A DNA stretch of 64,000 bases from the NCBI GenBank assembly GCA_945863885.1, contig CAMAZY010000010.1:1-64000 (forward strand), in the 5' to 3' direction. Position 1 is the stretch's first letter. Each line of letters opens with the position of its first letter. This DNA comes from an uncultured Clostridia bacterium (GTDB taxonomy: Bacteria > Bacillota > Clostridia > Oscillospirales > Acutalibacteraceae). Below are positions 59,201-64,000 of the stretch, one piece after another. Position numbers and translations under genes: made by a program. The notes under the pieces were generated by a model, which had not been told where the DNA came from, ran no database searches, and saw only the letters and a list, made by a program, of their open reading frames with translations.

Positions 59201-59718
59201 GAAAACTGTCCCTGACCCTCGACCTGCTCACAGCGGCTGTAACCGGCAAGAAGCAAAGACGACACGACGTCGTCTATCCTGATTTCGGCACCCTCTTTTA
59301 TGGTAAGCGAACGCTTCCTGAGCTCCTCGGGCGGAATCGTCAGCTGACAGGCGGCAAGGGGACTGCAAAGAATATATTTATAGTTTCCGTCAAGGATTCT
59401 TCCGAGAATGCCGATTCTCTGCTGTTCGTATTCCCGTGAGCAGGCGTCGTCGGAACGGAAGTTAAAATCTCTTGCCGGATAGACGAGAGCGTCCGAGGAA
59501 AAAGTATTCAGATCCTCACAAAGTTTCGTGGCGCTCGCTTCGTCCCGACAGATGATAAGCGCCTTTTTTTCGGTATCCTGACAAAAAGAAGAGATAAAAT
59601 GCGCTTTATGAACGCTTGACAGTCCGATGATTCCGAAAGGAACACGACCGTTTTGAATATAGCCGAGCGCAGAATTGTACTCGCTCATTCCCTTCAATAC
59701 ATTTGAAAAGCCTGACAC
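56221..59718 (-). CDS. mfd: Transcription-repair coupling factor
   Basis: An 1165-residue superfamily 2 translocase that removes stalled RNA polymerase and recruits UvrA. Present in order: UvrB-homology region (about 20-330), RNA polymerase-interacting CarD-like domain (RGDYVVHALYGIGIFDGI, about 500-560), helicase motifs I GDVGFGKTEVALRAA (about 640), II DEEQRFGV, III TLSATPIPRT, VI QIRGRVGRS, and the C-terminal regulatory domain. GTG at 59718 with GGAAAGGCGG upstream is chosen; the longer frame runs into the terminator at 59750-59783. Length is within the family range (1150-1180). Confidence 0.96.
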   Translation of the reverse strand: MSGFSNVLKGMSEYNSALGYIQNGRVPFGIIGLSSVHKAHFISSFCQDTEKKALIICRDEASATKLCEDLNTFSSDALVYPARDFNFRSDDACSREYEQQRIGILGRILDGNYKYILCSPLAACQLTIPPEELRKRSLTIKEGAEIRIDDVVSSLLLAGYSRCEQVEGQGQFSVRGGIVDFFPPHLSEPVRAEFWGDEIDSLTSFDIESQRRTDRLPEIKITPATEVLFENDETLLGVLKDFVKTVKGKGSVKAKASINADIEKLEAQVHLPCIDRYLPLAYTEKACLFDYLKDDLLFAEETADIKQQLTSSLKLLNEDMKMMFEEGTLTKGLDCFTLTSAEFFKQYETQGAVFIDNLARGSFDVPVKELVTVNAQQSAGWDGTLSFLEDDLKTAMRSGYTCVVLAGTEKNAKELAFDLETEDFKAHYFPVFPAEFPKNTVSVLSGTLGGRIEYNSIQFMLISLRKASSGETRKTVQKKFKQGKAVASLDELSRGDYVVHALYGIGIFDGIKTMTVEGKVKDFIKVNFRGTDVLYIPVTQLDLISKYISPRDTDKPVKLNKLGTDEWRKTKSRVKKAVADMAAQLTEIYAKRLNTPGHAFSPDTDMQNDFERRFTFDETDDQLASVNEIKGDMERNCPMDRLLCGDVGFGKTEVALRAAFKCVADGKQCAILVPTTILAFQHYQTIKKRFDGFPIEIEMMSRFRTVTERNKIKKALKRGSIDIVVGTHSIIASSVEFKDLGLLIVDEEQRFGVAQKEKLKERFPLVDVLTLSATPIPRTLNMAMTGIRDMSVLEIPPQDRHPVQTYVLPFDMQVLAQAMEREIRRGGQVYYLHNRVDDIERTAAKIRDALPDAKIGIGHGKMSEEQLSEVWRQLLEGEIDILVCTTIIETGVDVPNANTLIIEDADKLGLAQLHQIRGRVGRSARRAFAYFTYDNRKQLTEIAQRRLSAIREFTQFGSGFQIAMRDLEIRGAGNILGAQQHGHMEAVGYDMYLELLSEAISEEKGEAEAEKKSGEKECLIDLAIDAHIPEAYIDSVKNRLGMYKRIASIRNEEDAMDVLDEFIDRFGEPPGSVKGLIDVALIRNKASAVGIYEIVQKGEMILVFMNDIKPGHIALLGKFLRGRVMISAVSNKQYISVKLLKHTATDTIKDVIKVLSMYEEKEETP

Positions 59719-59749
59719 GGTTTCACCGCCTTTCCCCAAAATTCGGATG

Positions 59750-59783
59750 CAACAAAAAATCACCCTGTGCCGTCAGCACAGGG
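59750..59783 (-). terminator. Terminator between micropeptide genes and mfd
   Basis: Perfect 8-bp stem (59763-59770 with 59776-59783), TGACG loop on the minus strand, followed by TGATTTTTTG. mfd begins 45 bases later without an obvious promoter. Confidence 0.88.
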
Positions 59784-59801
59784 CAGTCGAGATTCAAAAG
59801 A

Positions 59802-59960
59802 TTATTGTGCGTCGGGTTCGGAAGGAGTCTTGCCTTCTTCAACATCAACGCCGAAAAGGATGCAAACATGCTTGATGAACTGGAAGAAAGCGGTAGAAAT
59901 ACCTCTCCAGAGTTCATAAAACTTCATTGCAACATCAAAATCGGGTGCACTGTAAAGCAT
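59802..59960 (-). CDS. Micropeptide with hydrophobic aromatic helix (52 residues)
   Basis: A 52-residue open frame with GAAAGGAGAAACT upstream of the ATG at 59960. The product has a hydrophobic, aromatic segment (TAFFQFIKHVCILFGVD, about residues 23-39) and an acidic Pro-rich tail ending SEPDAQ. It lies 24 bases downstream of the next micropeptide gene and before a perfect terminator, so both are a deliberate two-gene unit. No family recognised; the helix resembles the C-terminal tails of secreted proteins elsewhere in the window. Confidence 0.7.
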   Translation of the reverse strand: MLYSAPDFDVAMKFYELWRGISTAFFQFIKHVCILFGVDVEEGKTPSEPDAQ

Positions 59961-59984
59961 ATTGAGTTTCTCCTTTCAAATCAC

Positions 59985-60137
59985 TTATTTCTGAGGCTGA
60001 CCAAAGACATCCTCCCAGAAGCCGTCATAGCTGTACGGATCTTCTGCGTTACCGATAACATAATTAAGCCATCCCATAACTCTGTCACAGAAATGAAGCC
60101 ATTCATACCAAAGTTCTTCGATAGTGCCGAATTTCAT
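59985..60137 (-). CDS. Micropeptide rich in Trp, Tyr and acidic residues (50 residues)
   Basis: A 50-residue open frame starting at ATG 60137 with AAAGGAG upstream. The sequence has five Trp (ELWYEW, GWLNYVIGN, GFWED) and many acidic residues; the N-terminal half could form an amphipathic helix. It is the first gene after the promoter at 60206-60234 and is followed 24 bases later by the 52-residue micropeptide. Both have stronger translation signals than expected for chance frames. Function unknown. Confidence 0.7.
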   Translation of the reverse strand: MKFGTIEELWYEWLHFCDRVMGWLNYVIGNAEDPYSYDGFWEDVFGQPQK

Positions 60138-60205
60138 CGTGTTAAACTCCTTTCGTTAAACTTAATTATAGCGTTCGAGAGTACTTCATACTCTAAGATG
60201 ATATA

Positions 60206-60234
60206 AGTTTATCGTATTTACTTCAAATTGTCAA
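60206..60234 (-). promoter_or_regulatory. Sigma-A promoter of the micropeptide pair
   Basis: Minus strand -35 TTGACA (60229-60234) and -10 TAAACT (60206-60211), 17-bp spacer. A small hairpin at 60177-60194 lies in the leader. Confidence 0.75.
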
Positions 60235-60378
60235 TCAAAAATTTAAAATTATTTAATTTTTGTGAATAGTGTATATTTACAGGTGTAGTTGTTTGGATAA
60301 AATTAACCTTAAAAAAGAAAAAAAGCTTTTTTTCGACAAAAAATATTTTTGCAGCAGGATTTTAACGCAGCCAACTGA

Positions 60379-60407
60379 TTGACTAAGACGAGAAAATGAG
60401 CTATAAT
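60379..60407 (+). promoter_or_regulatory. Sigma-A promoter of the flavodiiron operon
   Basis: -35 TTGACT (60379-60384) and consensus -10 TATAAT (60402-60407), 17-bp spacer. Confidence 0.85.
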
Positions 60408-60442
60408 TTATCGGTAAATATTATTTAAAGGAGGAAAATCCA

Positions 60443-61048
60443 ATGGCAGCAAATCCGATGTTCAACATAACCTACGGCCTTTATATCCTTACCGCTAAAG
60501 ACGGTGAAAAGGACAACGGCTGTATCATCAATACGTTAGCTCAGGTCACAAGCAACCCCGAGCTTATCAGCATCACGGTCAACAAGGCAAACTTCACCCG
60601 TGATATGATCGACAAAACCAAGAAGTTCAACGTCAGCGTACTGACAACCGAAACCCCGTTCGGCGTTTTCGAGCACTTCGGCTTCCAGAGCGGACGGGAC
60701 ACGGAAAAATTTCTCCCGTCACAAAGCGTAACAAGAAGCGAAAACGGAATAATATACATACCGAGCTGTACGAACGCTTTCTTCTCCGGCGAGGTCATCG
60801 AACAGCACGATTACGGCACCCATACGATTTTTATTGCAAAGGTGACGCAGTCCGAGGTACTTTCCGACGCTCCGTCGTTAAGCTATGACTATTACCATAA
60901 GAACATTAAGCCGAAGCCGAAGCAGGAAGTCAAAAAAGGCTACCGCTGTAAGATCTGCGGCTATGTATATGAAGGCGATGAGCTTCCCGAAGACTTTATT
61001 TGTCCGCTTTGCAAGCATCCGGCTTCGGACTTTGAAAAAATCGTATAA
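60443..61048 (+). CDS. Flavin reductase-rubredoxin fusion protein
   Basis: A 201-residue protein. The first about 150 residues are a flavin reductase-like FMN-binding split barrel (PF01613), with NTLAQVTSNPELISITVNK and the HTIFIAKV strand. The last 45 residues form a rubredoxin with CKICGYVYEG and CPLCKHPASDF, giving four Cys for one iron. This is the electron-carrier partner of flavodiiron proteins. GGAGG precedes the ATG and the fprA-like gene follows 42 bp later. Together they would reduce oxygen or nitric oxide at the expense of NAD(P)H. Cytosolic. Confidence 0.92.
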   Translation: MAANPMFNITYGLYILTAKDGEKDNGCIINTLAQVTSNPELISITVNKANFTRDMIDKTKKFNVSVLTTETPFGVFEHFGFQSGRDTEKFLPSQSVTRSENGIIYIPSCTNAFFSGEVIEQHDYGTHTIFIAKVTQSEVLSDAPSLSYDYYHKNIKPKPKQEVKKGYRCKICGYVYEGDELPEDFICPLCKHPASDFEKIV

Positions 61049-61090
61049 CAACAGAAAGGGCGGTATTGCACATACCGCATGGTGATATAA

Positions 61091-62251
61091 ATGGAAGATA
61101 CATTTATTTCTCAAAGCATAAAATATGTCGGTGCAAGCGACAGAACGCTTGATCTTTTCGAGGGGCAGTACATTCTGCCCGAAGGCATGGCATATAATTC
61201 ATACCTGATTCTTGACGAAAAGACAGCCGTCATGGACACGGTCGACGGCTTGGTTCAGGACAAGTATTTAGAGAACGTAAAAAAAGAGCTTGGCGGAAGA
61301 GCGCTTGACTACATCGTCGTTCAGCACCTTGAGCCCGACCATTCCGGCTCACTCGAAGCGCTCGTCACACTTTATCCGGAAGCGAAAGTCGTCCTTTCCG
61401 CAAAAGCAAAGTCGATGGCGCAAAACTTCCTTGACACCGACATCACCGAAAGAACCGTCGTTGTCGGCGAGGGCGACAAGCTTTGCTTAGGTTCTCACAC
61501 GCTCAATTTCGTCACCGCGCCGATGGTACATTGGCCGGAGGTTATTCTCTCCTACGAGGAAAGCGAAAAGGTGCTTTTTGCCGCCGACGCATTCGGAAAA
61601 TTCGGTGCGCTTGACGCCGACGAGGACTGGGCGTGCGAAGCAAGACGCTATTACTTCAACATCGTCGGAAAATACGGCGCACAGGTTCAGGCACTTTTAA
61701 AGAAAGCCGCCGGACTTGACATCAAGACAATCTGTCCGCTTCACGGTCCGATTCTCAAGGAAAATCTCGGCTATTATATCGGGCTGTACGACACTTGGAG
61801 CAGCTACAAGCCCGAAGCTGAGGGCGTATTCATCGCCTATGCAACGCTTCACGGTCATACAAGAGAGGTTGCCGAAAAGCTTCGGGAAATGCTTCTCTCT
61901 GAGGGCTGTCCGAAAGTCGCTGTCGCCGACCTTTCAAGAGACGATATCGCCGAATGTGTAGAGGACGCTTTCAAGTACGGCAAAATCGTGCTCGCCGCTT
62001 CCTCATACGACGCCGGCGTCATGCCGAAGATGGAGGATTTTCTTCATCATCTTAAAGCCAAGAATTATCAGAACAGAACGGTCGCTCTGATTGAAAACAC
62101 CTCCTGGGCACCGAGCGCAATCCGCACAATGAAAGGACTTCTTGATTCGATGAAGAACATTACAATCCTCGATCCGACAGTCTCCGTAAAAGTCAAGCTC
62201 AGCGAAGAAAACGAAAAACAGCTCAAGGAAATCGCCACGCAGTTTGCATAA
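61091..62251 (+). CDS. fprA: Flavodiiron protein (A-type flavoprotein)
   Basis: A 386-residue oxygen/NO reductase. The N-terminal metallo-beta-lactamase-like domain carries the diiron ligands HLEPDHSGS (H-x-E-x-D-H, about residue 80), the His in VHWPE and Asp in FAADAFG, and the last His in CPLHGP. The C-terminal flavodoxin domain (about 250-386) has the FMN loop ATLHGHTRE. The class A architecture receives electrons from the rubredoxin-containing protein encoded upstream. Protects oxygen-sensitive enzymes such as the [FeFe] hydrogenase and L-serine ammonia-lyase. Confidence 0.95.
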   Translation: MEDTFISQSIKYVGASDRTLDLFEGQYILPEGMAYNSYLILDEKTAVMDTVDGLVQDKYLENVKKELGGRALDYIVVQHLEPDHSGSLEALVTLYPEAKVVLSAKAKSMAQNFLDTDITERTVVVGEGDKLCLGSHTLNFVTAPMVHWPEVILSYEESEKVLFAADAFGKFGALDADEDWACEARRYYFNIVGKYGAQVQALLKKAAGLDIKTICPLHGPILKENLGYYIGLYDTWSSYKPEAEGVFIAYATLHGHTREVAEKLREMLLSEGCPKVAVADLSRDDIAECVEDAFKYGKIVLAASSYDAGVMPKMEDFLHHLKAKNYQNRTVALIENTSWAPSAIRTMKGLLDSMKNITILDPTVSVKVKLSEENEKQLKEIATQFA

Positions 62252-62268
62252 ACAATCAAAGCACAAAT

Positions 62269-62300
62269 AAAAAGCCTGCCGGAAAACCGACAGGCTTTTT
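62269..62300. terminator. Bidirectional terminator between fprA and fucO
   Basis: AAAAAGCCTG pairs with CAGGCTTTTT around an inner CGG/CCG, giving a T run on both strands. Confidence 0.93.
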
Positions 62301-62315
62301 GCTGTATTCAGCTTA

Positions 62316-63464
62316 TTACATCAGGGAAAGATAAAGCTCCTTGATTTCGGCTACGCTGGTATCTCTCGGGTTGCCCGGACGGCAAGCATCGTCGTAAGCG
62401 GACTGAGCAAGGAAGTCAACGTCCTCGGGCTTTACGATATCCTTGAGGTCAGCGGGGATACCGACATCTTCGGAAAGCTTCTTGACCGCATCAATAGCCG
62501 CTTTTCTTGCCTCATCAAGGCTCATAGCGTCCACACCGTCTACGCCCATTGCCTTTGCGATATCTCTGTATTTTTCACCGGTTGCCGGTGCGTTGTATTC
62601 CATAACAGTCGGAAGAATGATCGCATTCGCCACACCGTGCGGAGTGTCATAAACAGCACCCAAAGGGTGAGCCATCGAGTGAACGATGCCGAGACCGACA
62701 TTCGAAAAGCCCATGCCGGCGATATACTGACCGAGAGCTATGCCCTCTCTTCCCTCTGCGGTATTTTCGACCGCACCGCGAAGATGCTTGGAGATAAGCT
62801 CAATTGCCTTGAGGTGGAACATATCGCTCATTTCCCATGCGCCCTTTGTGATATAGCCCTCGATTGCGTGGGTAAGAGCGTCCATACCGGTTGCGGCGGT
62901 AAGCCCCTTCGGCATAGAGGACATCATATCCGGATCAACAACGGCAACAACAGGAATGTCGTGAACGTCTACGCAGACCATTTTGCGATTCTTTTCGGTA
63001 TCAGTGATAACGTAGTTGATGGTAACCTCTGCGGCTGTGCCGGCGGTTGTCGGAACGGCGATAATCGGAACGCTCTTGTTCTTCGTCGGAGCAACGCCCT
63101 CAAGCGAGCGGACATCGGCGAATTCGGGATTTGCGATGATAATACCGATTGCTTTTGCGGTGTCCATGGACGAGCCACCGCCGATTGCAACAAGGCAGTC
63201 AGCACCCGAAGCCTTGAAAGCGGCAACGCCGGTCTGTACGTTTTCGATTGTCGGGTTGGGCTTGATCTGACTGTAAATTTCATAGTCGATCGAAGCGTTG
63301 TCAAGAACGTCGGTGACCTTCTTGGTTACGCCGAATTTGATCAGATCGGGGTCGGAGCAGACAAAAGCTTTTTTAAAGCCTCTTGCCTTGATTTCGGTTG
63401 CAATTTCATTGATGGCACCTTTGCCGTGATATCCGGTTTCGTTCAATACAAATCTGTTTGCCAT
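62316..63464 (-). CDS. fucO: Iron-dependent alcohol dehydrogenase, FucO-like
   Basis: A 382-residue group III alcohol dehydrogenase, very close in wording to lactaldehyde reductase. GGGSSMDTAKA (about residue 95) binds NAD; DALTHAIEGY, VHSMAHPLGA and DTPHGVAN supply the Asp and three His metal ligands. FucO reduces L-lactaldehyde from fucose or rhamnose to 1,2-propanediol, which would fit with the GH95-like glycosidase, but other short aldehydes are possible. GGAGG precedes the ATG. A 7-bp inverted repeat at 63519-63535 lies upstream and may be an operator. Confidence 0.92.
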   Translation of the reverse strand: MANRFVLNETGYHGKGAINEIATEIKARGFKKAFVCSDPDLIKFGVTKKVTDVLDNASIDYEIYSQIKPNPTIENVQTGVAAFKASGADCLVAIGGGSSMDTAKAIGIIIANPEFADVRSLEGVAPTKNKSVPIIAVPTTAGTAAEVTINYVITDTEKNRKMVCVDVHDIPVVAVVDPDMMSSMPKGLTAATGMDALTHAIEGYITKGAWEMSDMFHLKAIELISKHLRGAVENTAEGREGIALGQYIAGMGFSNVGLGIVHSMAHPLGAVYDTPHGVANAIILPTVMEYNAPATGEKYRDIAKAMGVDGVDAMSLDEARKAAIDAVKKLSEDVGIPADLKDIVKPEDVDFLAQSAYDDACRPGNPRDTSVAEIKELYLSLM

Positions 63465-63518
63465 TGGTATTTACCTCCTGATTTTAACTTCCGGCATTTT
63501 CCTGCCGTGTTACTTTTA

Positions 63519-63535
63519 AGGTAAACGTTTTACCT
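63519..63535. promoter_or_regulatory. Inverted repeat upstream of fucO
   Basis: AGGTAAA and TTTACCT are perfect arms separated by CGT; a further partial copy, AACCTAAAA, follows at 63542-63550. Possible regulator binding site. Confidence 0.55.
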
Positions 63536-63608
63536 AAAGCTAACCTAAAATAAGCAGCATTCGCCAAAGAAAAGCACCCGCTGAAAAAGCCACTTTAATC
63601 AACGAAAA

Positions 63609-63642
63609 AAAAGGCTTGACATTTTCTTATGGTCAAACCTTT
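63609..63642 (-). terminator. Terminator of the Fic-family gene
   Basis: Minus strand AAGG-T-TTGAC pairs with GTCAA-G-CCTT, followed by TTTTTTTT. Confidence 0.85.
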
Positions 63643-64000
63643 TTTGTAATCCTGTTAAACATGGCATTGATTTTATCGCACTTGCAAGCAAATGATTCGG
63701 CACTTGCGACGATCATCTCTTTTGCGGATACGCTTGAAAAATCAACAGAATATCCCGCATTATCGGCAAGGTATTCAATAAACAGCCGCTGCGTTCTGCC
63801 GTTACCTTCACGGAACGGGTGTAAAACATTGATCTCGCTTAAGTAATACGCCAAGGCATTTGGCACATTTCCCTGAAAACTAATCAAGTAATTTTCGGAT
63901 TTGAGCTTGTCAAATATGCTGTTACCGTACGTTTCCAAGTTCGCCGCAAGGCAAAACTGATTGCCTTTTGAAATATTCACATGGCGCAAGCAACCTGCCC
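63633..64000 (-). CDS. Fic-family AMP transferase (C-terminal part)
   Basis: The frame is open through the right edge of the window, so the N-terminus is missing; about 121 residues are visible. The Fic motif HPFREGNGRTQR is intact: His as general base, acidic residue for Mg2+ and the GNGR phosphate loop, so nucleotide transfer (usually AMP to Tyr, Ser or Thr hydroxyls) is expected. The upstream residues (G-x-L-R-x-V-N-I-S-K-G) match the conserved Fic region before the active site. No inhibitory (S/T)xxxE(G/N) helix is visible in this part; it could lie outside the window. An antitoxin gene is not seen downstream. Confidence 0.85.
   Translation of the reverse strand, partial: AGCLRHVNISKGNQFCLAANLETYGNSIFDKLKSENYLISFQGNVPNALAYYLSEINVLHPFREGNGRTQRLFIEYLADNAGYSVDFSSVSAKEMIVASAESFACKCDKINAMFNRITKKV

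Larger units (their letters stand above)
60138..60442. other. Divergent regulatory gap between the micropeptide pair and the flavodiiron operon
   Basis: An AT-rich stretch holding the two promoters at 60206-60234 (minus) and 60379-60407 (plus). No gene is seen in it. Confidence 0.7.

Noticed and set aside
62637-63524. A 295-codon plus-strand frame opposite fucO
   Set aside because: Antisense shadow of a strongly conserved dehydrogenase; no ribosome binding site.

Overview
The window looks like chromosomal DNA from a strictly anaerobic, gut-type Clostridia, probably of the Oscillospirales/Ruminococcaceae kind. This is inferred from several things: strong AGGAGG-type ribosome binding sites and consensus sigma-A promoters with 17-bp spacers; a T-box leader; Rex; a group B-like [FeFe] hydrogenase; a flavodiiron protein; a FucO-type dehydrogenase; a bile salt hydrolase; a GH95-like glycosidase; and intergenic palindromic repeats typical of such genomes. 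No rRNA, tRNA, CRISPR array, transposase or prophage is visible. The species cannot be named from the sequence.

Layout. 0-3.4 kb (+): Na/phosphate cotransporter (5' end outside the window), a membrane-anchored phosphoesterase, a tiny Cys-rich protein and L-serine ammonia-lyase. 3.4-9.1 kb: a small secreted protein, a GtrA-like membrane protein, then a tight minus-strand chain M16 peptidase-proB-proA-membrane protein-DtxR regulator. 9.4-13 kb: a heterodimeric ABC exporter pair flanked on both sides by unusual structured intergenic repeats. 13.4-15.2 kb: divergent AraC regulator and APH-like kinase. 15.2-17 kb: trpB2 under a tryptophan-type T-box. 17.1-20.5 kb: two paralogous secreted LCAT-like hydrolases in which cysteine replaces the usual nucleophile serine. 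20.6-26.3 kb: secreted alkaline phosphatase, MFS transporter, Rex, a small kinase and the [FeFe] hydrogenase. 26.3-31.7 kb: TIM-barrel isomerase-like protein, secreted phosphoesterase, hydrolase/SDR pair, and an XRE regulator divergent from a zinc-ribbon/small membrane protein/lipoprotein operon. 31.8-36.2 kb: hom-lysC, an AI-2E family permease and an AT-rich zinc-ribbon gene. 36.5-46 kb: DUF1846 protein, GH95-like lipoprotein, a 1169-residue double phosphoesterase and a MATE exporter. 46-47.2 kb: a non-coding element with long inverted repeats. 47.3-56 kb: large secreted Ig-like protein, bile salt hydrolase, MerR/TipA-type regulator, a macro-domain/ArsC-like/VWA group, a decayed leucine-rich-repeat gene and an EFR1 ferredoxin. 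56-64 kb: mfd, two tandem micropeptide genes, the flavin reductase-rubredoxin/flavodiiron operon, fucO and a partial Fic gene.

How the genes fit together. Three themes recur. (1) Anaerobic redox balance and oxygen defence: Rex, hydrogenase, EFR1 ferredoxin, flavodiiron operon and FucO. (2) Amino-acid metabolism: sdaA, proBA, trpB2, hom-lysC. (3) An exported hydrolase set: alkaline phosphatase, three other phosphoesterases, LCAT-like pair and GH95, plus the bile salt hydrolase, which has no visible signal peptide. Several exported proteins end in a similar short basic-aromatic amphipathic tail. The items most worth a second look are the Cys-nucleophile LCAT-like pair with these tails, the perfect cloverleaf at 9119-9202, the 20-bp-period palindrome array at 13254-13319, the 1.1-kb inverted-repeat element, and the micropeptide pair at 59.8-60.1 kb.
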